Positions 37,270-47,325 are shown, numbered from the stretch's first letter. The stretch: DNA of 64,000 nt from Aquipluma nitroreducens (GCF_009689585.1 NZ_AP018694.1:434001-498000), one strand, 5' to 3'. Notes: generated by a model not told the origin, from the sequence alone. Numbers and translations are program-made.

Positions 37270-38823
37270 ATGAAAATTGCAGATTTATATATTCGGGTAA
37301 GCACCGACGAACAGGCTGACAGGGGTTACTCCCAACGTGACCAAGATGAAAGACTACATAAATACTGTGAAATAAACTCCATCCAAGTAAGAAAGGTGAT
37401 TTATGAGGACCATTCTGCAAAGACATTCACTCGTCCGGCGTGGATAAAATTATTAGTTGACCTTCGAAAACACAGAGGGCATTCAGACCTTATCCTGTTT
37501 ACCAAGTGGGACAGGTTCAGCCGAAATGCCGGAGATGCCTACCAGATGATAAGTACTTTGCGGCGGCTGGGAGTCGAGCCGCAGGCCGTTGAACAGCCAC
37601 TGGACTTATCCATTCCTGAAAACAAGATGATGCTAGCCTTTTACTTGGCAGCACCCGAAGTGGAAAATGACAGAAGAGCATTGAATACTTTTCACGGAAT
37701 GAGACGTGCCAAAAAGGAAGGGCGTTGGATGGGTACTGCGCCCATAGGATATATCAATAGAATAGCGGAATCAGGAAAGAAATATATAGCACCTAAAGAC
37801 ATACAGGGAGATATAATGCGCTGGGCTTTCAATGAACTTGCCAATGGAAAATTCAATACCGAACAGATATGGAAAATGGCAAAGGAAAGAGGCCTTATAT
37901 GCAGTAAAAACAATTTTTGGGTGGCCATACGAAATCCTGTCTATTGCGGTATAATCTGTATACCAAAATATAAGGATGAAGAAAAATTCATGGTTCAGGG
38001 GCAGCATGAACCTTTAATATCTGAAGCCCTGTTTTATGCGGTGCAGGATGTATTGGACGGACGCAAAAAAGTTAAACGAACCAAGATAATTGCCGATGAT
38101 AACATTCCATTGAGAGGTTTTCTGGTATGCCCCAATTGTGGACGGATGTTAACCGCCAGTGCCTCCAAAGGACGTAATCAATACTACCACTATTATCATT
38201 GTAGTTCCGACTGTGGCATTCGTTATAAAGCTCCGGAAGTTAATGCTAAGATAGTGGATGAAATCCGGAAGTATGTTCAACCATTACCCCGCCTTCAATT
38301 ATTCAAAGAAGTAATTGTTAGCGTTTATAAGGCTAAAACACACGTCCAGCGCAACGAAGTTCAACAACTGAAGATACAGTTGGAAGAAGCCAATAAAAGA
38401 CTGTCAAAAGCAAGAGAACTATTGATCTGTGGGGACATTGAAGCTGATGATTACCGCACAATAAAAGCCGAAAGCGAGGAACGCATAAACAGACTGGAGG
38501 CTAAATTATCAGCGTCGCACTCAGATACAACCAACATTGAACCCTTATGGGATAAAGCAATCAGCAGCATTTCGCAATTGGATGTTTTGTATGAAAATGG
38601 AACTGTAACACAGAAAAGAAAAATCATTGGTTCGATGTTCCCCGAAAAATTGACTTTTGACGGATTTCAATATCGAACCACAAGAATCAACGAAGCACTC
38701 ACACTTATGCTGCTGATAGACAGCAAAATACAAAGCACAAAAAATGGGACAAATCCATTAAATTTGGACTTGTCCCATCAAGTGACCCAGCTGGAGTTTG
38801 AACGCATCCTTATTCCGAGCTGA
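37270..38823 (+). CDS. Large serine recombinase / integrase
   Basis: 517 aa. The resolvase catalytic domain carries LYIRVSTDEQ with the nucleophilic Ser (~residue 10) and the conserved ILFTKWDRFSRN motif. A recombinase DNA-binding domain (~150-250, GTAPIGYINR) and a zinc ribbon (CPNCGRM ... CSSDCG) follow. A coiled coil lies at ~355-420. Such enzymes integrate and excise mobile elements at short att sites without host factors. It is probably the integrase of this mob element. Attachment sites were not identified. Confidence 0.9.
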   Translation: MKIADLYIRVSTDEQADRGYSQRDQDERLHKYCEINSIQVRKVIYEDHSAKTFTRPAWIKLLVDLRKHRGHSDLILFTKWDRFSRNAGDAYQMISTLRRLGVEPQAVEQPLDLSIPENKMMLAFYLAAPEVENDRRALNTFHGMRRAKKEGRWMGTAPIGYINRIAESGKKYIAPKDIQGDIMRWAFNELANGKFNTEQIWKMAKERGLICSKNNFWVAIRNPVYCGIICIPKYKDEEKFMVQGQHEPLISEALFYAVQDVLDGRKKVKRTKIIADDNIPLRGFLVCPNCGRMLTASASKGRNQYYHYYHCSSDCGIRYKAPEVNAKIVDEIRKYVQPLPRLQLFKEVIVSVYKAKTHVQRNEVQQLKIQLEEANKRLSKARELLICGDIEADDYRTIKAESEERINRLEAKLSASHSDTTNIEPLWDKAISSISQLDVLYENGTVTQKRKIIGSMFPEKLTFDGFQYRTTRINEALTLMLLIDSKIQSTKNGTNPLNLDLSHQVTQLEFERILIPS

Positions 38824-39081
38824 TTATCAATGTTTTACTAAGTGCTTATTTCAATAGGTCTCGATATAGTCTCGCCTGATATTCAATTCATTACAATACA
38901 AATATAAACAAATTTTACGAAATTGAAATAAAGCTAAGAATTGAATTTTGTAAATTCGATCTTGTTTTATCAACGTTTAGGTTCATGTCAATATATGTCT
39001 GGGCAGGCAAGTTCTTGGGCTTGTTTAAGCTTTTGCGTCGGATTCGCGTGACTAGGCAATGTGCTTGACTTTGTTTAGGTA

Positions 39082-40854
39082 TTATACTCTAACATATTCC
39101 ATACTTAAATTTTCAATATTTTCAATATCAGCTTCGTTTGCATCAGGTATGCTAATATATAGGTTCTTCATTGCTCTACTACAACCCACATAATATATTC
39201 TACAATCATCTTCCAGAGAATCTATGTGGTTTTGTCCATTTATTATATAATTTCGGAACTCATTTATTGTTTCGAAATGTACCAAAGTATTCTCAAATTC
39301 AGTACCTTTTGCGCTATGAATTGTTCTTACAAACTCATCTGATTTTGTATCAACTTTAATAAACGGGAGAATGTCATTTATGCTATGCGTCTCATAAAAA
39401 CTTTTGGCATTTCCTGCTCGTAATCCACTTCCAATTTCAAAACCATATTCGTCTAATATCTTATCTTTTACCTCTAAGTAAAACTCTGCTATTGATTTAC
39501 TCCTATTTTCATCTACTTTTAATGCGTCAATGATATTAATCGCAATTCTTCTTAAACTAAGCTTTAATATCTGTGAGCCACCTGACCTACGTACAGATTT
39601 GAAAATTTCATTTAAAGCATTCTTCAAATCGCCTTTTTCATGAAGTCTAATACTCATTAGGATGGAATGAATAAATTTAACTCTTTGAGGATTTGAATCA
39701 TTTGAATATAAGTCATTTAACAAGTTCGAATTAGCGACACCTAATTGGTTGTTAATTTCAGAAACAGTTGTATTTTTCCTCGTAAGTATATAGAGTGTAT
39801 TTTCAGGATAATTTTCTTCATACCATGTTTTAGCGGCTTGAATTGTCCCAATGAGTATTTTAACAAAAGAACCATCGGGCTTATTTTGACCATATTCTTG
39901 ATTAATGTCTGGCCTAAGCAAATTAAGAAAATCAACAATTCGATTTGTAGAACGATGATTATGATTAAGCTTGAATTCAGAAGCATCACCGTTTTTGAAA
40001 TTTAAAAAATCCGTCCGTTTAGCACCAGTAAACTTATATATCGATTGAGCCAAATCACCAACTATGCCCACTTTTGAGTTTGACTCAGTAATTTTTTCAA
40101 TAATCCAGGTTTGAATCTCTGTTGTATCCTGGAACTCATCAATGAATAGGTATGGAAATTTTATTCTAATAAATTCTAAAATTCTTGGAGAACGAGAAAT
40201 TATTAGATGAGAGAAATACAGAACATCTTCATGATATAGAAATCCCTTCCTCCAGCATATTTGTTTGTAATCGAACAACTTAGAAGATGGCATGCGAATC
40301 TCACTAGCTGTAGAGTTAGTCCATCGGTTACGAAACTTAACTTGTAATATCCCATTTTCATCAAATGACCAATCGATATCGGACAAACATTTGGATAGTT
40401 TCGGATAGTTTTCTGCTGAAGTTAGATACCAATATTTCGTTTTTCCCTCACTTATTTTTCTTACCCAAGATTCTATCATATCTCTTCGAGGAATATGTTC
40501 ATCATGGCCATCTAGCTTTGACGTATCAAACAAGACCTCGGCATCATCATTTTTTTCAATCAGGTATGAAAACGGCTTAACAATATTGCGAAATAAAAAA
40601 CTGTGAATTGTTGAAATATCAAAACGATTTTTATCGCATTTTAACCTGTTTTGGATTTCATCTGCTGCAACATTCGTATATGTAATACAAGCTATTTTCC
40701 CAGTTTTATTTAATCGATTAGATTCACGTAATACCCTTTCCAAATGAGAAATCAGCCATGTTGTTTTTCCGGCCCCAGGACCAGCGAAAACCTTAAAGTC
40801 GGTTTCAATATTTTCAAGTGTAGAGATATGTGGCAAAGAATTAATATCAGGCAT
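39082..40854 (-). CDS. gajB: UvrD-like helicase, GajB of a Gabija-type system
   Basis: 590 aa. Superfamily 1 helicase motifs: Walker A FAGPGAGKTTWL (~residue 28), motif Ia ACITYTNVAADEIQNR, motif II FIDEFQDT, motif III VGDLAQSIYKFTGA, motif IV region NHRST, and motif VI YVGCSRAMKNLYIS. It lies directly after an OLD-family nuclease on the same strand, with 1 bp between the genes, which is the Gabija arrangement (GajA + GajB). In Gabija, GajB is thought to sense DNA ends or nucleotide depletion and work with the GajA nuclease in phage defence. Confidence 0.85.
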   Translation of the reverse strand: MPDINSLPHISTLENIETDFKVFAGPGAGKTTWLISHLERVLRESNRLNKTGKIACITYTNVAADEIQNRLKCDKNRFDISTIHSFLFRNIVKPFSYLIEKNDDAEVLFDTSKLDGHDEHIPRRDMIESWVRKISEGKTKYWYLTSAENYPKLSKCLSDIDWSFDENGILQVKFRNRWTNSTASEIRMPSSKLFDYKQICWRKGFLYHEDVLYFSHLIISRSPRILEFIRIKFPYLFIDEFQDTTEIQTWIIEKITESNSKVGIVGDLAQSIYKFTGAKRTDFLNFKNGDASEFKLNHNHRSTNRIVDFLNLLRPDINQEYGQNKPDGSFVKILIGTIQAAKTWYEENYPENTLYILTRKNTTVSEINNQLGVANSNLLNDLYSNDSNPQRVKFIHSILMSIRLHEKGDLKNALNEIFKSVRRSGGSQILKLSLRRIAINIIDALKVDENRSKSIAEFYLEVKDKILDEYGFEIGSGLRAGNAKSFYETHSINDILPFIKVDTKSDEFVRTIHSAKGTEFENTLVHFETINEFRNYIINGQNHIDSLEDDCRIYYVGCSRAMKNLYISIPDANEADIENIENLSMEYVRV

Positions 40855-40855
40855 A

Positions 40856-42940
40856 TTATTCGACTATTTTATTAATTGCATTGATAATATATTCTGGCAC
40901 ATTGAAATCAAGTTTTGCATCCCCCTCTTTAAGTATATTTTCTCTAAGGCTTTTTTCAAGATAAAAAGCATGCTCGCCTTTCGCGCTTGATACAATTTTG
41001 TAGTATATCGCTGCTATAAGAGCCTTTTTTTTGTCAACCTCGTTCTCCCATGTACAATTCGAAATACTGGATAAAATTTCATTTTCATTTATATCTTCAA
41101 TTCCTAACTTAATTCTGTATTCATCAATAATGGTATTCAAATCATTTTCAAACTTTGATGTAACATCTTGATAATTTGCAGGAGTATGAGCACTATTCTG
41201 ACTAGGGAATGAGCTGGTTATCAGTAAAGATGACTTGGGATTTTCTTTGCATATCTCATATTCCAAAGTTTTACCAACGCTGATAGGTGGATGATAAACA
41301 AAAATATTTGGGTAATTCGCTTCAAAATTGTCTTTTAACTCTGTAACATGGCTGGAAAGAGGTTTGCTGTTTTCTGTATCATCCAGCTCAAATGGAAAAG
41401 CAGCGACCCATTTATTATTCTTTTTTATTGCTGGATCTGCATCAGTTATACAAACAACTTTTTTATTGATTGCATACGGGCTATCCTTCTCATTATATGC
41501 AAATAGCTTTATAAAATGTTTAAATGTCCTGCTATCAACACTTATTATTCCAACATGATCGTTAACTAAAGAATTCTCAAGGTTCAGATATTGAGCAAAA
41601 CAAGGAATTAAAAGTTGCTCTGCCAAGCCTTCGACAAAAATTAGTTTATTAACGAAGAGCATATTCGATTTTGTAGCATCTAAAAAGCGTTGGACATATA
41701 TTTTAGAATCTTTGTCGTCCTCCGATTCAGAGAATACTTTTCCTGGATAACCGACATCTGTAGTTCCTCCTACATTATCATACAAACAAATTAAACTATC
41801 AAGATCTATTGCAGACGTTATATGCGTTGAATGTGAAGTAATGAATATTTGTCTCGCTTGTTTATTAGAGTTCAGGAATTTTAGGAATTTAGACTGCATC
41901 GAAGGATGAAGATGAGCTTCTGGTTCTTCGATTGCCAAAACAGGGAATACTTTAGCATTATCTCCCATATAGTTTGAAGACTCCATTTGCATTTTCGCAA
42001 GTATCAGAGCTATGAATAGTAAGTTGTTATATCCTAATCCATTATTTTTAATTGGTATTTTAAAACCACTTTTCTCAACAATTAATCTTAACGCAAATAG
42101 CAATTCTTGTTCCGTAATTTCTGCATCAAAATTAGGTTGTCCTCCTTTGTCTGCCCCGGTTTCTCTTGAATATTGAAGTATTTTTTCTCTATCAATTCGA
42201 CCGATTAATATTTCAAGTAGTTCTTTAGATTTTTCATTAAACTCATTCTCACGTTGCTTTAATGCTTCAATATTCTCAGGTGATAAGTTTTCAAATCCTT
42301 GTCCATTTGTCAAGTTATAATCTAAGAAATAATTAAGGACATCCCTTAATAATGTGTTATTCCCGTAAAACATTTGCTTTTCAGCATCTCTTATAGCATC
42401 GAGAAATTGAAAATCAAATCTATCTAAACTTTCTGATTCAGCTTTTTCTTGTTTTGATGGCAATCCGCCGTACATTCTAGCTACATACTTAGATAGAAAT
42501 TTTTTGCTAATTAATCTAATGCATTTATCCTGAACAAAATCACCTCCCTCATTTTTACAACTTTCAATTTGAGTCCTGTAATCATCATGATTTTTCGTTG
42601 GTAGTTCAAAAACATATGTGAGCTGTGCCATATACTCAGGCGAGTCTTTAATCAGCCAGTCATAAACAACATTTTTATCATCTACGTTGTCGTCATATTC
42701 TTTTATAAAAATTGAAATCTCAATTGAAGGTGGCTCGGAATAGTCAAGATTTAACTTACAAAAATCATCTACTGTAGGCTTCTCTTTTAAACCTCTAGCC
42801 AGCACAAGTTGAAGCGCTTTAATTAGGTTGGTCTTTCCCGAATTATTATGCCCAATAATAACATTTAATCCATGATTGAATTCAATGTCTAAGTCTTTGA
42901 AATTTCTATAATTCTTAATTTTTATTCCTGAAATATACAT
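40856..42940 (-). CDS. gajA: OLD-family ATP-dependent endonuclease, GajA of a Gabija-type system
   Basis: About 694 aa from ATG 42940 (MYISGIKIKNYRNFKDL); a longer frame opens at 43018, but the family starts here. ABC-type ATPase: Walker A GHNNSGKTNLIKAL, signature-like region near GYNNLLFIALILAKM, Walker B PVLAIEEPEAHLHP, and ITSHSTHI. A C-terminal TOPRIM nuclease has the Glu motif KLIFVEGLAEQLL and the acidic VVCITDADPA. GajA cuts phage DNA and forms a complex with GajB. It is longer than the ~580-aa prototype. Confidence 0.87.
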   Translation of the reverse strand: MYISGIKIKNYRNFKDLDIEFNHGLNVIIGHNNSGKTNLIKALQLVLARGLKEKPTVDDFCKLNLDYSEPPSIEISIFIKEYDDNVDDKNVVYDWLIKDSPEYMAQLTYVFELPTKNHDDYRTQIESCKNEGGDFVQDKCIRLISKKFLSKYVARMYGGLPSKQEKAESESLDRFDFQFLDAIRDAEKQMFYGNNTLLRDVLNYFLDYNLTNGQGFENLSPENIEALKQRENEFNEKSKELLEILIGRIDREKILQYSRETGADKGGQPNFDAEITEQELLFALRLIVEKSGFKIPIKNNGLGYNNLLFIALILAKMQMESSNYMGDNAKVFPVLAIEEPEAHLHPSMQSKFLKFLNSNKQARQIFITSHSTHITSAIDLDSLICLYDNVGGTTDVGYPGKVFSESEDDKDSKIYVQRFLDATKSNMLFVNKLIFVEGLAEQLLIPCFAQYLNLENSLVNDHVGIISVDSRTFKHFIKLFAYNEKDSPYAINKKVVCITDADPAIKKNNKWVAAFPFELDDTENSKPLSSHVTELKDNFEANYPNIFVYHPPISVGKTLEYEICKENPKSSLLITSSFPSQNSAHTPANYQDVTSKFENDLNTIIDEYRIKLGIEDINENEILSSISNCTWENEVDKKKALIAAIYYKIVSSAKGEHAFYLEKSLRENILKEGDAKLDFNVPEYIINAINKIVE

Positions 42941-43193
42941 AAGTCTATTGTTTAAGGTTAAAGCAAAAAATAACTTGCCTACAAGCTGAATCAATGTTAT
43001 GTGTGCAGAGGCTTTCAAGCATTTTGTTTGTGGTTTGGATTATCACGGAACATAAAATCGAATGTTAGCTTTGTCTTTCAATATTTGTGTTATCATACGA
43101 AACTATAACTTTTCTATCATGCCTTAATGCCATTGTTGTCCTAATTGAAACCACAATGAAATAGCGTTTCTACCAACTTGGCTTTTTTTCAAA

Positions 43194-44636
43194 TTATACC
43201 TTTATTTTTAAGAAAAAATCGTCCAGAGCTTCTTTCAATTTTTTATTTTTCATCGTTTTTGCTCTTTCTCGAATATCATTTGATTGAAAAAATGACACTT
43301 TATATCTTTGGGAACTCGAAGATACCGACTGCAATTTTGTAAATGCCTCATCTGTAAACCCACTGGTTGACCAAAATTCAAATTCAAGAGTTTTCCGCTT
43401 CCAAGTTTCTTGATTTTCCACCCAATTTTTAAATACAGGTATTTTTCTGCCTAACCAATTATCAACAGTCTCAATATCAATTTTGGATTTAACAGCTTTA
43501 CATTCAGCAATTACAATTTTATGCGGGTAATTAGCTACAACATCCATTTCATGACGAAATCCGTTTTCAAAAATTTCTCGACCTAAATCAATACTGCTAT
43601 TACTATCAATTGAATGAATGTGGCCAACAACAAATTCAAAGAAAGTACCTCTCATGTTATTTGCTAATCCCTCATTATATTTATTTAATTCCTTAATTAA
43701 GTCGAGATATTTTTCAGGTGTTTTTTTCAAGCTAGCTCCTGCATTATCCAGAATAGTAATTAATTCTTTTAATGTATCAGCATATTTTTGACCAAACAAT
43801 TCTCCAATAAAACCAACGACGATTCCATTTTGCTTCAAATGTAGAAGTGCTTCTTTATCTAAATCATCAACTATTAAAAAAGGAATCAATTTCCCCGCAT
43901 TATTGAAACTCTGTATATGTTTTATTTTCTCAACAAAAAACAATACATCTTCTTTAAATATTGGTGTTCCAATGATAATGTCGGCTAGCAAAAACCCTGT
44001 ATTTCCATTGTGAACCAATCCTGTAACAGTTGATACTCCTTTAAATGCCCATCGAAATTTACCATATTCAGCAAACGTTTCACCAGAATTATAGGATATT
44101 AATCCAATGTTTTTAGTTAATGATCCAAAGTTGGTCAATAAGGAAGACTTTATTAAGTCAACCGTTGTGTTAGCCAGAGAATTCGGTCTAACTTGTCCAA
44201 GTTTCGGGGATAAATAATAATAATCCCCGCTATAAGCTAAAATTCCCTCACTAATAAACATTTGCATTACCTTTTCAAATGGCAAATGCTTTTTTAATGG
44301 GAGTATTGGATAATTGGTAAAGCACTCTAAATATTTTCTTTCTATAACTCCGCCATGCAATCTAATCGCATTCAAACAATACCAATATTTCCTGCCATTT
44401 TCGAATAGTGAAGTTATAAGAACACTAAATAGACCTCCATCTTTCTCATGAATTGGTAGAAAACAAAGTGATTGATTGCTTTTAAAGAATCCTTTTATTT
44501 TCTCAATTTTTTTATTCCTAGCAACTCGCTGACTTGCAGTATTATTTGGTATTGAATCAATGATTTCAAGTTTCTTAACAAGCTCACTTGACATCATTGG
44601 ACCACCGTCAATTAATATTTTTTCGATTGTTGTCAT
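43194..44636 (-). CDS. PD-(D/E)XK nuclease-like protein, candidate defence gene
   Basis: 480 aa with no signal peptide. The N-terminus (~1-150) has winged-helix-like segments. Near residues 360-385, FRHEMDVVANYPHKIVIAEC followed by Lys fits the D-x(n)-E-x-K core of restriction-like nucleases. The C-terminus is basic. It lies ~250 bp upstream of the Gabija pair, on the same strand. I do not recognise the exact family. It could be a stand-alone restriction or abortive-infection nuclease. Confidence 0.6.
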   Translation of the reverse strand: MTTIEKILIDGGPMMSSELVKKLEIIDSIPNNTASQRVARNKKIEKIKGFFKSNQSLCFLPIHEKDGGLFSVLITSLFENGRKYWYCLNAIRLHGGVIERKYLECFTNYPILPLKKHLPFEKVMQMFISEGILAYSGDYYYLSPKLGQVRPNSLANTTVDLIKSSLLTNFGSLTKNIGLISYNSGETFAEYGKFRWAFKGVSTVTGLVHNGNTGFLLADIIIGTPIFKEDVLFFVEKIKHIQSFNNAGKLIPFLIVDDLDKEALLHLKQNGIVVGFIGELFGQKYADTLKELITILDNAGASLKKTPEKYLDLIKELNKYNEGLANNMRGTFFEFVVGHIHSIDSNSSIDLGREIFENGFRHEMDVVANYPHKIVIAECKAVKSKIDIETVDNWLGRKIPVFKNWVENQETWKRKTLEFEFWSTSGFTDEAFTKLQSVSSSSQRYKVSFFQSNDIRERAKTMKNKKLKEALDDFFLKIKV

Positions 44637-45055
44637 ATGACTCTATATATAAACAACTCTTTAGAGTTGAAAGCAACGTTTTTTTTTCGAGAATTTCCTT
44701 GTAAAATGGGCTTTTCAATCTGAAAAAGGTCACTTTTTCGTGTCATATGAGGCTTTTCCATGTTATACCAACTGTAATTAGTCTTGCTGGTCGTTATAGC
44801 ACTGAACAAACTGAGGAAATACTATTAGATTTGGGTACTTATCCACTTTCATGTGTAGCCATATTTATTGTATCTGTACTTGACAGATTTAATTAATCAA
44901 TTACATTCAATAATCTTTACGATTAAGAAAACCTTCGGTCGAAACTGAAGTTATCAAACTCAAAGATTTTACTTTAATATATCCCAATAAAGTCTGTACA
45001 ATTTAACACATCTTATTTTAAAAGTCAATAAATTTGAGGCAATAAAACAATAAAT
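44637..45055. other. Intergenic region between divergent nuclease genes
   Basis: A 419-bp gap with promoters for both directions expected. Two copies of the word gtcatatga occur (~44633 and ~44742). No further gene was seen. Confidence 0.35.
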
Positions 45056-45796
45056 ATGAAGAAAATAATTCTTTTACTATTTATCATCCTGTCAATATCA
45101 TGCAAAAGTGATTCGGAGATTCACCCTAACGATAATGTAAGCCTCGAACCTAAATTTAGAGGTGAAATAATCAAACATACATATTACACCCTTGCCTATT
45201 CAGAAGAAAATGAACAAGCATATTGGGTCTATTATCAATTAACTCCGGATTTAATCAACGGAAATCAAACTCGGACTGATGACTTTAGAGCCGATCCGGC
45301 TGTTACAACTGGCTCCGCCACACTTGAGGACTATAAGGGTTCAGGATACGACAGAGGACATCTTTGCCCGGCTGCAGATATGACTTTGAACAAAATGTCA
45401 ATGTCAGAAACATTTTACCTTTCAAACATGTCTCCGCAAGTGCCGGGATTCAACCGTGGGAAATGGAGTACGTTGGAAGATCAAGTAAGAACGTGGGCTT
45501 TAGCCTTTGATGGGTTGGATGTTGCAACTGGCCCAATCTTCAAGGACAACATAGGCACAATTGGTGTTGATAAAGTAACAGTTCCGGGTTATTACTATAA
45601 AGTACTTTACTCTGAGTCGAAAAAAATCATGTTAGGACTAATACTGCCAAACGCCTCTTCCTCAAAAAGTCTGGAACAATTTGTAGTCCCGGTAGATCAG
45701 ATTGAACAGCAAACAGGTATTGACTTCTTCCCTCGTCTTGAGGATAAATTGGAAAATCAATTGGAAGGAAATATTTCTTTAATTACCTGGTTTTAA
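45056..45796 (+). CDS. Secreted DNA/RNA non-specific endonuclease (NUC1 type), lipoprotein
   Basis: 246 aa. A signal peptide ends in the lipobox LSISC (Cys ~residue 16). The ββα-metal nuclease core has GYDRGHLCPAADM with the catalytic His of DRGH, and a downstream metal-binding NMSPQVPGFNRGKWSTLE segment. Enzymes of this family degrade DNA and RNA outside the cell or in the periplasm. Membrane anchoring is inferred from the lipobox. It shares a bidirectional terminator with the convergent gene. Confidence 0.88.
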   Translation: MKKIILLLFIILSISCKSDSEIHPNDNVSLEPKFRGEIIKHTYYTLAYSEENEQAYWVYYQLTPDLINGNQTRTDDFRADPAVTTGSATLEDYKGSGYDRGHLCPAADMTLNKMSMSETFYLSNMSPQVPGFNRGKWSTLEDQVRTWALAFDGLDVATGPIFKDNIGTIGVDKVTVPGYYYKVLYSESKKIMLGLILPNASSSKSLEQFVVPVDQIEQQTGIDFFPRLEDKLENQLEGNISLITWF

Positions 45797-45874
45797 TTTC
45801 ATACCTTCTATTTCGTAATAGATCAAAGTTCTCAACTTATTGAATCCTACAAAAATGCCAGAGCTTTAGCGACC

Positions 45875-45904
45875 AAAAAAAGAGGCATTTCGCCTCTTTT
45901 TTTT
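45875..45904. terminator. Bidirectional intrinsic terminator
   Basis: A run of seven A residues, then agaggc, loop atttc, gcctct, and a run of eight T residues. The stem is perfect and has U-tracts in both directions, so it can end both the nuclease transcript and the convergent accessory gene. Confidence 0.85.
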
Positions 45905-46266
45905 CAGAATTTAATCAGATCTTCAACTTCTTTGATCTTTTCATCCAAAGTGGATTTGATCTCATCCATCACGGCTGATACAACCGGGGTATTAGAGGTT
46001 TTAAACTCCTTACCTGAAGCATCCCGAAGGAATACAGTGGCACCCATTCCATCGGCACCCAGCGAGAAGGTCTGAAGATTTCTGCGAGTTTCGGTTAACT
46101 TGCGCCACTTTTCAATGAGCATGCTCAGATCTTCCACTTTCTGGATGCGCTTTTCCAATGAAGGAACTTCAACAACTGCCACTTTTTCATCTTTCTTTAC
46201 TACTTCCAAAGAAGCTTTGGGTTGTTCAGCAACTTCTGAATCAAGTTTTTTAGCTGCATTATTCAT
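45904..46266 (-). CDS. Mobile-element accessory protein (120 aa), unknown function
   Basis: I chose ATG 46266 (MNNAAKKLDSEVAEQP) over the longer frame from 46350, because the longer frame runs through the repeated leader. The product has a helical, charged N-terminus (VEVPSLEKRIQKVEDLSMLI) and a beta-containing middle (LGADGMGATVFLRDASG). Similar small proteins accompany ArdC and methylase genes in Bacteroidota mobile elements. It carries leader copy 1 upstream and a terminator directly downstream. Confidence 0.65.
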   Translation of the reverse strand: MNNAAKKLDSEVAEQPKASLEVVKKDEKVAVVEVPSLEKRIQKVEDLSMLIEKWRKLTETRRNLQTFSLGADGMGATVFLRDASGKEFKTSNTPVVSAVMDEIKSTLDEKIKEVEDLIKF

Positions 46267-46500
46267 AATTATTTGCCGTTGCCCTACGGTCTTTTTATGG
46301 CATCTGGCTCGCCGGTTAAAATTTCGGCGTAACCGACATTGAGCTGTCACGGATTAGGTCAACGGGGTGCATGTCAGTTTCATGCAAAAATGGGCAACCC
46401 ATGAAACTGAACGCATCTGAAAGACGGTTGCTTTTCTGTTTTTTTAAGCAACCGCCCCTTTACCGTTCCGTGAAGCGCAAATAGCTTTGCCCGCAATTTT
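46267..46500 (-). promoter_or_regulatory. Repeated 5' leader, copy 1
   Basis: Related to the leaders at 48226 and 49260. On the minus strand it has a 9-bp hairpin (cggttgctt/aagcaaccg), the conserved cagtttcatg/catgaaactg stem, the word gtgacagctcaat, and a final hairpin ccgt-agggca-acgg that ends 9 nt before the ATG. It is the most divergent of the three copies. Confidence 0.7.
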
Positions 46501-46538
46501 AAATGGAGTGGTTTTACCTTTTAAAAAATTGAACGAAC

Positions 46539-46561
46539 AAAAAAGGGGCATTTCTGCCCCT
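46539..46561 (-). terminator. Intrinsic terminator after methylase-like gene
   Basis: On the minus strand, ggggca-gaaa-tgcccc is followed by a T6 run. It overlaps the stop codon of the methylase-like gene and separates it from leader copy 1. Confidence 0.8.
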
Positions 46562-47255
46562 AGAATTCAAACAACAACTGCTGCGTTGCAGCCTGTTTCT
46601 TGATGATTTCTTCTTTCCTCTCCGGCAACTTTAGCACCATGTAGCTTTCTTCTTTGGTTATTTCACGGATATATGGGACTATCCTCTCCGGATGGAGTTC
46701 TATCCTCCAACCTCCATAAAAGCGGGTCATCAGCGTGTCCATCCAACAGACTTCTCCCAAAAGTCCATTCAGGCATAGATTGATCAAACACATCATTGCA
46801 CAGGTGCGGTCAATATCTGCTCCAAAGAATAACGATTTTCGGCTTACCCTTCCTGCTGCCAGCAACATCCTGCCAGAGCCACAACAACAATCGGCCACCT
46901 TCTCACCAAAACCTGCAGGGTTCAATATTCTGGACATCATATCACATATTGGTTCCGGGGTGAAAAACTGTCCATTCCTGCCATAGCTGAGGTATTCCAT
47001 GTAAAAATCACCAAAACCATCTTTAAGCCCATCACCGTTGCTGTCCATTTCGATAACCAGTGAACCAAAAGCTTCAGCCATCAGGTAGGCATCCGGTTTC
47101 TCGTAATTACGGACAATCTCCAGGTAACGGTCTTCCTTTGCCCCTAAAGACAACGAACAAACAACCATTTCCAAAAAATCATCGAATACGGAATGTAAGC
47201 CGTACTTATGCCCGATCTGAAGAATATAACTTGAAAAACTTTTTAACTGTTCCAT
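46560..47255 (-). CDS. N-6 DNA methylase-like protein lacking a clear catalytic NPPY
   Basis: 231 aa. It resembles the HsdM/N6_Mtase fold: GQFFTPEPICDMMSRIL before the SAM-binding motif VADCCCGSGRMLLAAG, then FFGADIDRTCAMM for the second strand. Where N-6 adenine methylases have (D/N)PPY, the sequence here (MDTLMTRFYGGWRI) has no such motif. It may bind SAM or DNA without methylating, for example as an antirestriction or regulatory protein. It lies between ArdC and the 120-aa gene and has no repeated leader. Confidence 0.7.
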   Translation of the reverse strand: MEQLKSFSSYILQIGHKYGLHSVFDDFLEMVVCSLSLGAKEDRYLEIVRNYEKPDAYLMAEAFGSLVIEMDSNGDGLKDGFGDFYMEYLSYGRNGQFFTPEPICDMMSRILNPAGFGEKVADCCCGSGRMLLAAGRVSRKSLFFGADIDRTCAMMCLINLCLNGLLGEVCWMDTLMTRFYGGWRIELHPERIVPYIREITKEESYMVLKLPERKEEIIKKQAATQQLLFEF

Positions 47256-47303
47256 ATCTTTAATATTTAATTGTTTCTAACTGTGAAATTTTGAGATAAA
47301 AAA

Positions 47304-47325
47304 GCGAAGGCTAAACTGCCTTCGC
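47304..47325 (-). terminator. Intrinsic terminator after ardC-like gene
   Basis: Arms gcgaaggc and gccttcgc with a 6-nt loop, followed on the minus strand by a T6 run (plus 47298-47303). The stem begins inside the last codons of the ardC-like gene. Confidence 0.8.

Noticed and set aside
42941-43018. A 26-codon N-terminal extension of GajA.
   Set aside because: OLD-family proteins begin at or near MYISGIKIKNYRNF; the extension is hydrophobic and atypical for this cytoplasmic enzyme.
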